Assembly (NCBI RefSeq): GCF_029784135.1
Contig: NC_073746.1
Location: 242,861,807 to 242,925,806, forward strand
From: Toxorhynchites rutilus septentrionalis
Lineage: Eukaryota; Arthropoda; Insecta; Diptera; Culicidae
DNA length: 64,000 nucleotides
Direction: 5' to 3'
Shown in pieces: positions 55,077-64,000 of this stretch. The position numbers and the translations under genes were made by a program. Each line of letters begins with the position of its first letter. Within the stretch, counting starts at the first letter, position 1. The notes below the pieces were generated by a model. The model was not told the DNA's origin. It did not search any database and was given only the letters and a program-made list of their open reading frames with translations.

Positions 55077-56315
55077 CCCTCCTGTACTCGCGTGCAAAAT
55101 CATAACACGTATACTCGCGCACGGTTACACAGACCGAAAATTAAACTTCTCTGTAATGTTGCCATTGTGTATTTTTCAGGCTTTATTGCCATTTATTTGA
55201 AGAAGAGGGTATGATTGAATGAAAAAACTCCAAAAAATATGTTTCCTTCGTCTTTATTATGTTTTAATAGTCATCTAATTCAGCCTCATCAAAACAGATT
55301 TTCGATACTCCAACACAAATAACGAAATTCGAATTTTTCACTGTTATTAATTAAAAGTAAGCAACTGAATATAATTCATGGAAGTATAAAGAGCTGTAAA
55401 ATGACATAAAAACGTATTAATCGATTGTGGTTTCATTGGAGTAAGAATGGGAACATAACTGCATGCTTGAAGCAAACATATTTTTTACATTTCATGCAGT
55501 TGTTGCGTGTTTTTCGGGTCTTTTATCGAAGAGAAGAATGTATAACGACCTTCTAGATAATTACCAGACGATAAAGGTTCTGGAATATGAAGTTTGCATA
55601 TTTCTAATATTCATTTACTCTGTATTCTTGGTAAACAATTAATTACTTTTTTAGATGGGGCATAAAAAGATTATATAAAAGGATTTCTAGGAACTTCCTT
55701 TTCTTTTTCTTGTTTTCTTGTAGATATTGTCCATTATAAAAAAATATCTCCGAAACTGTAACTGTTGAAAATTTCCATAAGCCACCGATTAGTTTATAGT
55801 TTACTGTTTACAATTCTTCCACAAGTGAAATTCTTTCACAAGTGTGTATATGTATGACCATTATATTTAGCGAATAACTATACGAAAGTCAAACATTCAT
55901 ATTTTGCTTTTAAACGTATGAATCTAACGACGAATAGTTAATATATGGATCTGTTCAATCCAGTTATAAAAGGGACTGAAATCAAAAAAGAATAGTCCGA
56001 TAATGATCTTATGCATTATATTCAATAAATATTCCACGCCGCTAACATTAATTTATACATTTCATTCAACAATATTCTAGAATATGAAAAATGGCACTTG
56101 TCCAAAAAAGTTACTCCTATACCCCGGTCGGTGTGTCAGACCGAAAGTCTTAAAAAAGTGGCACACGTTCCCTTTGTACCAACACATGCGATACGCTGAA
56201 CGATGACGAACGACGAATAACGAAGCTAGAGAGAATCGCAAAGTTAATATTTTCTGAGAAATTAACGAATTATTGATTTCTCGGTCTGACAGACCAATGC
56301 GCGAGTATAAGAGTG
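55077..56315 (-). mobile_element. piggyBac-type element 2
   Basis: The element is flanked by exact TTAA at 55073-55076 and 56316-56319. The left end reads CCCTCCTGTACTCGCG, and the right end, reversed, reads CACTCTTATACTCGCGC. The subterminal palindrome GGTCTGACAGACC lies near the right end, with a decayed partner (GGTTACACAGACC) at the left and another TCGGTGTGTCAGACCGA near 56134. A piggyBac-type Cys motif lies inside. Length is 1239 bp, about half an autonomous element. Confidence 0.85.
55435..55530 (-). pseudogene. piggyBac transposase C-terminal Cys motif fragment
   Basis: The minus strand reads KTRKTRNNCMKCKKYVCFKH then AVMF, the last half of the Cys-rich domain at the end of piggyBac transposases (R-K-T-R-x-x-C-x-x-C...C-x-x-H). 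The rest of the transposase is not readable, so the element has been internally deleted or is very old. Confidence 0.65.
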
Positions 56316-56319
56316 TTAA

Positions 56320-57059
56320 GCAACAGAAGTCCGAACTGAACAAGTTTTGTTTTGGCAGCGTAGTAATAGCAACCGCAGCGGAACGAATTTTCACCTTTTG
56401 TTTTCAATCGAAGAAAACAGTTCTCGCAATGAAAAAATTCTCGAAAATTGTATGAACGATTGGAAAAAGTCACAAATGAGCCCAAAACACCCATAAATTC
56501 ACACGAGATCTCCACCGACGAACAAATCATAAAAATCAGTTTGCTAATTATGTTGCATATTGCTTTAGAATGCATCGAAATAATTCTTTGGGACAACTAT
56601 ATCGAAATTTTCAGAAGTAAAAAAAACTTGCAGCAGTGGGCCGAACCCGCTGGAAGCCATGATGTGAGCTGACCTGGTACTCTTTTCATTATTTCCTAGT
56701 TGATCAGTGTTCAGATTATCCCCAATATATTCCTGTTAGACGTAGTCCTACATCAAAAATCAAATCGCGGATAAAAAACGCACAAATTATCTCACAAAGA
56801 TCCACGTCAAGTTTGAACATTTTTCCCGAAAATAAATGACAACAACTTGTGTTGAAATTGTCAGATTCGAATTATCATGATAAAAAAGCGTAAGAAGAAT
56901 AAAAATAAAAATAAAATATCTGTCATTCAGCTGGCTCCTCTCTCTCAGCTTGAAACCATCTCTTTTCAGTGATTGTAAAATATACTGAGAATTATTATCT
57001 TGCATAAACTACCTATTTCATTATGCATAAACAGCAGCATTTCCCATTCCACATGTCGA
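56320..57059. other. Unassigned spacer with one hairpin module
   Basis: Only the palindrome AGACGTAGTCCTACATC at 56735-56751 relates to other places in the window. Frames of 60-108 codons show no domain. Confidence 0.35.
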
Positions 57060-57490
57060 TGAAGGTTGCGGAATATCGACTCCCTCCTAACGATGGTGCT
57101 TCAAATGGTCCACAAAGGTCTGTATGAACCAATACCAAACGCTCCTTGGCTCTTGAAAACTATAAGGGAAAACATCACGTGCATGGTTATGTTGCAGGCA
57201 CGCGACCCAATCCAGTGTTTCCACATTCTTGATCGAGAAACCATTGGCCATTTTCCACAGTTCTAAACTCAGTACATTCAGGTGACCAAAGTTTCTGAGC
57301 CATGTTTCAAGTTCACCGCACACGTACGCCTCTTGCACCTGTTGATTCTGTCGATACAAACCGCTTTTAGCTGTTCCAGACGCAACAACAACACCGTGAG
57401 CCCTGTGCTGCAGATTTTGCTAACCGACAACAAATTCGTTGCCAGATCTGGAACTTTCAAATTGATGACACCCTTCAGTTTGGCTGTCAT
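57060..57490 (-). pseudogene. copia-type retrotransposon: protease end and gag-pre-integrase fragment
   Basis: The minus strand reads LKGVINLKVPDLATNLLSVS (the post-protease motif of copia polyproteins), then ETWLRNFGHLN and WVACLQHNHARDVFPYSF, the gag-pre-integrase zinc motif. The integrase that should follow is lost. It is head-to-head with the RT part starting 12 bases to the right, on the other strand. Confidence 0.8.
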
Positions 57491-57501
57491 GCTGCTCTTG
57501 T

Positions 57502-58640
57502 TTGCAGTACCGACCTGAGAAGGTTTCGTTCCTGCTTCGCTTGAAAATCTGCTTTGGACTTGACGGAAAGATTGGGTGCCATAAGGCCGGCTTAGTCATC
57601 ATAGGGTGTTCACAGCGCCCGGGCATTGACTACGACGAAGTTTATTCACCTGTGGTCCGCTACTCGACTTCAGAAGGCACTGTATAGCTTAAAACAGCCG
57701 TGTTTGGAATCAGCAGCTGGATGAGACAATACGTGAATTCCGTTCTAGGCAGAATGTTGTTCGTCACTATCTGTGTGGATGACTTTCTGATCTTCATAAA
57801 CAAAAAAAGCAAAGCTGGGGAAGCGATTGAAGAAGTTCCTGTGCATCCGATTCCCGATGAATGATCGGAGTCAAGCGAAGTTTTGCCTGGGACTTAGGAT
57901 CAGTAGAAATCGAGAGCGTGAAGGGTTGTCTCTAGACCAACAAAGCTACATTGAGGACGTGCTGACCAGGTTTCGTATGAAGAGCTCTAATCCTCTAATC
58001 CTGTCTCTACGCCGTCCGAAGCCAGTGAGTGGTTGAACAAAACCATGTCACCACAGAATGAGGAAGGAGCAGAGCAGATGAAGAACATTCTCTACAAGGA
58101 AGCTGTTGTATGCTTGCAGTACATCGCACAGGCAACGCGTCCGGACATTTGCTACGCTGTCAATGGAGCAGTGAAGAGGATTTCCGGTATACTTCGGTAT
58201 AGCAAGCAAGACAACGAGCAGATTACACGGATGCAGATTGGGGAGACGATGTAGACACACGGCGATCGACAACAAGCTAAGCGTTTTTGCTTCAAGGCGA
58301 CGCCATTTTGACGAACGTAAAGAAACAGCTGACGATAGCCTTATCATCTTGTGAGGCAGAGTACATGGCGTTGTCCAAGACGTTTCAAGAGGCGCTATGG
58401 TGGCGAAATTTATTGAATCAAATCTTCGGCGAGATGACCACCCCGATCTTATGTGACAATCAATCTGCCATTTGCATTGACAAGAATGGATCGTTTAATC
58501 CAAGGATAAATCATGTGGGCATACGCTATCATTTTGTCCATGAAGCAACCGGCAGTGAATTGGTTGTGGTAAATTAAGTTATCACCAAAAGTCAAGCTGC
58601 TGATGGATTTATCAAGCCACTTGTTCAAGCTGGAATCATG
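57502..58640 (+). pseudogene. copia-type retrotransposon: reverse transcriptase and RNase H fragment
   Basis: The plus strand reads GKIGCHKAGLVIIGCSQRPG then IDYDEVYSPVVRYST, the start of copia RT. A deletion follows, then ICVDDFLIF (the YVDD box as CVDD), FCLGLRISRNREREGLSLDQ, and YIAQATRPDICYAVNG. RNase H is ALSSCEAEYMALSKTFQEAL then CDNQSAICI. The C-terminal end (ADGFIKPL) is near 58600. Frameshifts separate the parts. Confidence 0.87.
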
Positions 58641-58994
58641 AACCAGACCAGACGTAGTTTCACTTTGCTATTGTTTTCCTCATGGGGTATTTTGTCCATT
58701 ATACCAACTAAAAATGTGTGGATGAAGCAATCCTCACTTTTGCCATACAACCGAATACGGCCAGCAACATCTGGGACTGAATACGTGTAATATTGTTATG
58801 AAGCTCATTAAAGACTCTATTTGTGCTTCTCACACGTGCTGTAATGTCATGATAATGCATCGCATGTTGGCCTAGCGGTAGCTAAAGCTGTGTGGGCCTT
58901 GCTCATGATAGCATCCAGATTATTATTTCTTTTTCGAATCACAATTCCTCGAGTCACTGCGCAGTCGCCTAGCAAGATGCCAGCATTGCATGCG
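58641..58994. other. Unassigned spacer
   Basis: No LTR was found after the copia fragment. A tRNA-like phrase near 58866-58890 (TTGGCCTAGCGGTAGCTAAA) could be the A box of a SINE, but no B box or duplication supports it. Confidence 0.3.
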
Positions 58995-59190
58995 CGTTGA
59001 ATCTACTCTACCTCTACTCTACTACTCCGTGCTCTTCGGCTGGTGTGTTATCAGGGATTATGACGCTAGCGTTATTGCCATTTTGCAATCCGACCATGTG
59101 TGATTTCAAGAATTTCAATAATTCATTGTGCTCATTCAATAAAGCTTCCAGCTCGCCTGCGATGCGTCTGGCTTTAGGCTAATTGAGGTT
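58995..59190 (-). pseudogene. Helitron-like protein fragment
   Basis: The minus strand reads RRIAGELEALLNEHNELLKF then LKSHMVGLQ and VIIPDNTPAEEHG. This resembles the Helitron N-terminal domain segment around L-x-x-x-L-x-x-x-N and the P-x-x-E-H motif. The frame is short and decayed. About 40 bases further on lies a GGCGGGCGTAGCGCC hairpin. Confidence 0.4.
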
Positions 59191-59674
59191 ACTTGCCCAT
59201 ATATGGATAATAGTTCGATGAGGCGGGCGTAGCGCCATTCGTTATTCAACAACGTCAATAAATTCGACCTGTTTGAAAAACGAATGAAGATTAAATTATT
59301 TGGATATTATTTATACAAAAATATTCAAATCGTAATTAAAAAATAAGTGGATCAGAGAAAGAGGGTACAAATTTTGAGGTTGTATGTATTATTTGAATTC
59401 AATTTTTAAGAAAGAATACAAAAAAAATCAGAACAATTGTTCTATTGATTCTATGTCGTTGCAACACAAACAGTTAGAATTTCAACAAGATACATTCATG
59501 CATTGTTGAATGCTTAGAATAAAGTATATTTAACGTCAATTTCGTTCAAAAGAGTTGTTTGTTTATTTATTGTGCTTTAATATGATAATTTCAGATGTCC
59601 AGTTTCTATAAGATCATTCCGAAATTCATAAGTATTATCAATGAAGAATTCAAAACGATCGGCTGATTTACATG
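59191..59674. other. Unassigned AT-rich spacer
   Basis: No motif was recognised apart from the GC hairpin near 59222-59236. It may include the 3' terminal region of the Tc1 element to the right. Confidence 0.3.
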
Positions 59675-60590
59675 TCAATAATTGGCAACCTTGCCATTTC
59701 GGTTAATAACCTGGAAAATTCGTGTTTGAATACTATTTACCAAATGCTGAACGAATTTCTCGATATTTTTCCATGTTTCCGAAATTGCGACCTCAAATGT
59801 GGAGAGTGAGCCGACCAGTTCTAAAAAATTTGTTTTTGGTCCTTAATCCATTGCTTAGATTCCTTGCTGATATGCATATGATATGATATGTGAATTTTTT
59901 GTGACGATATCCACGCAAAAAAAAACGGTAGGATAGTGGATTACAGAACATGTGTGTAATCCTTGAATGATGTGAAAGCTATCTTTAGCTTTTCGGTTGC
60001 ACAGAATTCCGCCCAAACCGGGCACGAACCTCTACTGAAATTCATAGTTGAAAAATACTGTTCCTTCTTCCGTAAATCACGCCAGTACCCGTTAAAACCA
60101 TCAGGACCATCTAAATTGAACTTCTTTTCGTCACCGAATGTACCCTATACATTGAAGAACTTTTCGTTATGGTATATAGCAAAATGTATTCTTTTCGAAA
60201 CATTCTTTGTCACAATATACCATGTCCCACTGTCGGTTGATGTGAGCTTTGACAAAACTCAAACGTCTTTTGATGTGGGATGGTGTAAGATGAGGAGCTT
60301 GAACCTTTTAAAGCCTCTTTATGTAAGGATTTTTTTACCGAAACTTGACGAATTGTCACCCGAGTAAAATTTAAATTGAAATATTGCTTTATTTGCATAA
60401 GCGATCTTGAGGTATTCGAAGCTGTTCTAGCTATTTCCCGCTTATCCCGGTTAGAGAGCTTCGATTTACGTGGAGCTCTCTCCTTCTTACCGTATCCTAT
60501 AGGATTCGTCAAATAATTGTGTACTACTTGATGGGATCGTCCCATCCGACGAGAAATACACATATAAAAATCATGTAGTGTATGGTAGGC
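59675..60590 (-). pseudogene. Tc1-type transposase (DD34E group), nearly full length, degenerate
   Basis: The minus strand begins with SRRMGRSHQVVHNYLTNPIG then YGKKERAPRKSKLSNRDKRE, the first HTH and linker of Tc1/Tc3-like proteins. Then come NLNFTRVTIRQV (second HTH), FNLDGPDGFNGYWRDLRKE (after the first Asp), SKQWIKDQ and NWSAHSPHL (family SPDLNP, Asp lost), and WKNIEKFVQHLVNSIQTRIF then QVINRNGKVANY with a stop at 59675. The very N-terminus and the terminal repeats were not found; a minisatellite begins just beyond. Confidence 0.82.
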
Positions 60591-60651
60591 ACCAATACCA
60601 ATACACTAGAATATAAGTTATAAGTAAGAATATAAGCAAATATAAGCAATT

Positions 60652-61220
60652 GAAACTCAAATTTCCGCATTACTCGAGAATTAATCATGAAAACGAAACC
60701 AAATTTGGCATGCGGAGGGTTTAGGGTGCAATAAATGTTTCTATGGTGGTTAAATACTTGATCCCCCTCTCTAAGGGGAAGCTGCCATACTAATGAAACA
60801 CAAATTTCTGCATTACTCGAGAAAGCAAATGCAACCAAATTAGGCATCTGGAGGTTTTAGGGTGCAATAAATAATTCTATAGTGGTTAGATACTTCTCTC
60901 CCACTCTTTTAGGGGGGGCTGCAATACAAATGAAACACAAATTTCTGCATAACTCAAGAATTAATCAAGCAAATGAAACCAAATTAGGCATATGGAGGTT
61001 TTAGGGTGCAATGAATATTTCTATGGTGGTTAGATACTCCACCCCCCGCTCTTAGGGTGGGCTGTCATACAAATGAAAAACAAATTTCAGCATAACTCGA
61101 AAACTAATCAAGCAATTGGTGCCAAATTTGTCAAGTGAAGATTTTAGGGGGCACGAAACGTTTATATGGTGAATGGACACTCCTCCCCTCTCTGTATTGG
61201 GAGAAGAGGGGAGAGGTTTG
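60652..61220 (-). repeat. Minisatellite, about 140 bp unit, array 2
   Basis: TGAAAC(A/T)CAAATTT recurs at 60652, 60793, 60931 and (as TGAAAAACAAATTT) 61074, with spacings 141, 138 and 143. Each unit has ATTACTCGAGAA-type, GGTTTTAGGGTGCAAT and GGTGGTTAGATAC blocks and a G/C-rich box. It is the same repeat as 6460-6890 in opposite orientation. Confidence 0.92.
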
Positions 61221-61235
61221 TCTTTATTTTATCAT

Positions 61236-61575
61236 ATTTTTTGTATCAAACATTTATTCCATGTAACGGAGAAACATGTTACAGGCCGGACTCGATTACA
61301 TATAGTCGACAATTTTTTTTACCAATTATTTTCAAATCCTATATAATCGAATCTCAAGAAAACATTTTTTTTCATTAATCTATGCATGTCAAACATTAAT
61401 AGAAAAATAGCTTTTTTGTGATTCGATTATGTATTGGTTTCTAAAATTAACGTTGAAAGTAAAATTGTGATTATATATAATCGAGTCCGACCTGTATTTG
61501 CAAGTGGTTGAAAAATCTTTAACGAGAATTGTGTCTGAAAATAATCTGATATTATAATGATGAGTTTTGGTAGAA
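61236..61575 (+). repeat. Dispersed repeat family R, copy 4, split by a MITE
   Basis: The left part (GTATCAAACATTTATTCCAT, GGAGAAACATGTTA) and right part (GAGAATTGTGTCTGAAAATA, AGTACTAGGAA) together match the uninterrupted copy at 5265-5400. Confidence 0.75.
61282..61494. mobile_element. Tigger/pogo-type MITE, 213 bp
   Basis: The ends are CAGGCCGGACTCGATTACAT and, reversed, CAGGTCGGACTCGATTATAT. TA lies at 61280-61281 and 61495-61496. The uninterrupted paralogue at 5.3 kb has a single TA at this point. It is non-coding. CAG ends with TA and CTCGATTA motifs fit the pogo/Tigger group. Confidence 0.9.
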
Positions 61576-62150
61576 GTACTAGGAATTTTTTAGTAAAAGG
61601 TAAATCCAACGGGGTCGATTAGAAGATCAATCAATGAACAGTTCTGCGATTGGACTCAAGAGCTTGCGCTTGGTAAGAAAACGTGAATGTTTAAAGGTAT
61701 TGATAACCAAAACAAATTGTGGGCGGGACGAAGTTAGCCGGGTCAGCCAGTTATATATATTATGACCTATTCTCATGCCTACCAAGTTTTTTTGTGTATA
61801 AATTCATTAAAATCGATAGAGCCGTTTCGGGGGAGTTGGACCAAAAACACCGTGACACTAGATTGTTTTGTATTTAGATGAGAGTCACTACTCAAGTGCA
61901 AAGGATTAATAGTATACACAAAAAACATGACCTACACCTAAGCTCAAAAAAAATTGAACCATGTATATTTATGACAGCACCAGCACAGTTCCCTCCAAGG
62001 CCATCACTTCAACCCTTTTTCCTAACAATCAACAACACGTCAACTCTGTTCTTCCCCTATCTCCGCGTACTGATGAATGGCAAGATGCTGATCGATCTGG
62101 CATTAATATAGACGTGTAGAATCCCTCACACATTTTTATCCTCCCGTTTC
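61576..62150. other. Unassigned spacer with conserved TE-like end
   Basis: GGGCGGGACGAAGTTAGCCG then GGTCAGCCAG (about 61722-61751) resembles 23340-23358 and is probably the end of a dispersed element, possibly Helitron-like. The rest was not recognised. Confidence 0.35.
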
Positions 62151-64000
62151 GCAAGGCGCTTAAATTGATGCATATCGCATTTCATGCCGCCCAATCCGTG
62201 TGCCGACGAGGCCGTGTGTCCGTGTATGTGTATGTGTGTGTGTGTGCAGCCGTATTAAAACGAGAAAAAGATTATCGACGATTGATTTTGCATTTCACTT
62301 TACTCCTTTCGGACTCCGTCCAGACTTCGCCTCCGGTTCACGTTGACCGCGCGAGGACGACTCAATTGGAGGTCACGGTGCAGATCGCCAACGATTGGCT
62401 GTTGGCTCAACGATGAAGACGATCCGAGCTGTAGGCTCTCGCTGCTACCGTAGGTTTCCCCCTGGTGCATCGTTTGCTCCCGTCGGATAACAGTGGAAAT
62501 TGGCAATTTATTGTAATTCGTATTTAAATCGTTCGTAACGATATACAATTTGAGTACTCAATAATAATGAAGGTCTGCTGGCACGGAGGCTGATACGTCT
62601 TGGATGTAGGTAAGAAAAAAAACACACCTGGATTCCAGATCAAGCGGAAGCCGTTACGGACGACGAACGCGAAATCTGGACCTGAAGTGTAATTGAAGGT
62701 GGTTACCGAGGTGCCCCAAAGGGACGCCCAATCAGCCGAAGAATTTCGTGTGGTTTCTGAGGTCGGAGAATTGGAGTGACGCTGGATTGCACCTGCTCCC
62801 GGGATGGGATGTGTTTACATTGACGGTGCTCATGTAAAGTTCGTTCGTTTTAGAAGACAAACAAAACAATGAACAGTGCAAATTGTTGATATAAAAATAA
62901 CAACATCGAAAACAAAGTAGATGGAGGATCGTTTGCGCTGATTTTGCTGTGATTTAATTACCAATCATGATAATTCTTTCACGTTCCAGTGAAAGTTATG
63001 TAACGATTTTCCCCTTCAGTGCGATTCTTTTAGGATGAAAACTACGCTGGTAAACCCGACTACAGTACGTCTCCTCGTCGTTGGCAGACCGCGGAATTTG
63101 GAATCTCGTTTTTTTTCTCGGGAAAAGTCCGATTTCAATTAATGCATTCCAAGCGGTGGACGCACAGTGGCTTCGAATGCGACTTACTCTACCAGGAAAT
63201 TGTGTCGTCTTTCGCTGGAATCTGCTGGAAACGAGAGCAGAGTAAATAGTTGGGTAATTAGCAATGCAAAGGTTACACGCAGCCGAGCCGCTCGAGACCA
63301 GACGCTTCCGATTTCCGGTCGGTCCGATTTACTGGTCTCACCAACCGCAGGCTGAACTCGTATCGATCTCTTGCACTCCGTTCATTTTCGCTGTCTCGGT
63401 TGGGTAAATACCTCTCGGGATGAGATTTTAACGATTGCATTCGGAACAGCGTGGAGAGGGGAACAATGCGGTTAAACGCAGCATCCTCAATCAGCAGAGA
63501 AACTTGCTCTCTTCCTAGAATAATGCAGACTTCCCTCAATTCAACCGTTTCCTCGTTCAATGGAATAACGGATTCGTGTGAGAGGTGGATCTAAAAAATG
63601 CAGCCAAAGTACTGCATTTGCATTTCGGTTGAATATAGCATCCGGAAATGTCCCGCAAACCTAGTTGGGCACGAGTTCGGAAGCTGGAATAATTTTTCGG
63701 GTTTCGCGCCCATTCCGTGTGGAATCAGAAAGTTGAATACGATGACGAACACAGCCAACTGGAACGAACGAACGAACGAACGGAAACACTTCGCAAAGCA
63801 CGAAAGCTTAGCGTTAAAGAAGAACAAAAACAGCAAAAGCTCTCCCCCAATTAGAGAGGCGTGGCAAACGGAATTATTTTTGGGGGCTTTTTAGAGGTTT
63901 TATGTTTTGCTCTATCGTGCCGCGTCGTTTGCATACAATGAAATTTGCTTGCGCTTTTTTATGTGTGGCCGACGAACGTGAACGACAGAAGCTGCCACGC
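62151..64000. other. Unassigned stretch with single-copy appearance
   Basis: No transposon sequence was recognised. It has a (TG)-rich run at 62217-62248 and a (GAAC)n run at about 63763-63781. GC-richer than most of the window. Frames at 62300-62548 and 63273-63560 (minus) have no known domain. It is likely host intron or intergenic DNA. Confidence 0.4.

Noticed and set aside
58862..58960. tRNA gene or SINE suggested by TTGGCCTAGCGGTAGCTAAA
   Set aside because: Only an A-box-like phrase is present. I found no B box at the right distance, no cloverleaf and no target duplication.
59963..60367. 134-codon plus-strand frame as a gene
   Set aside because: It is the antisense of the Tc1 transposase, whose motifs are clear on the minus strand.

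Overview
The window looks like a piece of a large, transposon-rich insect genome, most likely a culicine mosquito. The grounds are a DD37E mariner (a family described from mosquitoes), a BEL/Pao element primed by tRNA-His, tRNA-derived SINEs, I/LOA-type LINEs with RNase H, and many TA-flanked MITEs. The species call is inference. No intact host protein gene, rRNA or tRNA gene was recognised; almost every long open frame belongs to a mobile element.

Layout. 0-1 kb: 3' end of a LINE. 1-4 kb: no repeat recognised. 4-7 kb: LINE 3' relics, two tandem-repeat arrays and a dispersed repeat. 7-10.5 kb: no repeat recognised. 10.5-16.7 kb: a DD37E mariner, a pogo/Tigger relic, hAT and LINE fragments, a MITE and a second satellite array. 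18.4-20.5 kb: a PIF/Harbinger element with a TTA duplication. 20.6-22.6 kb: a piggyBac whose transposase is split by a SINE. 23.4-30.0 kb: a nearly intact BEL/Pao retrotransposon with LTRs I read as identical, carrying its own SINE insertion and sitting in an older repeat. 30.6-33 kb: a second BEL fragment and mariner pieces. 36.2-37.4 kb: two related hAT MITEs side by side. 38.3-44.1 kb: a near full-length RNase H-bearing LINE inside a MITE. 44.8-48.1 kb: hAT, MITE, mariner and LINE relics. 48.3-51.2 kb: no repeat recognised apart from microsatellites. 51.2-54.5 kb: a LINE relic, a decayed histone H1 gene with its 3' stem-loop, and a mariner end. 55.1-56.3 kb: a second piggyBac-type element. 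57.1-60.6 kb: a copia relic in head-to-head pieces, a Helitron-like fragment and a Tc1 relic. 60.6-61.6 kb: a minisatellite and a repeat with a clean MITE insertion. 62-64 kb: no repeat recognised.

How it fits together. The window records layered insertions whose order can be read from target-site duplications and from empty-site paralogues inside the window: old repeat, then BEL, then SINE; piggyBac, then SINE; MITE, then LINE; dispersed repeat, then Tigger-type MITE. The stretches without recognised repeats (about 7-9.6, 16.7-18.4, 48.6-51.2 and 62-64 kb) could be intronic or intergenic host DNA with regulatory content. I saw no new defence or metabolic system. The most unusual single item is the histone H1 relic that keeps sequence beyond its RNA processing site.
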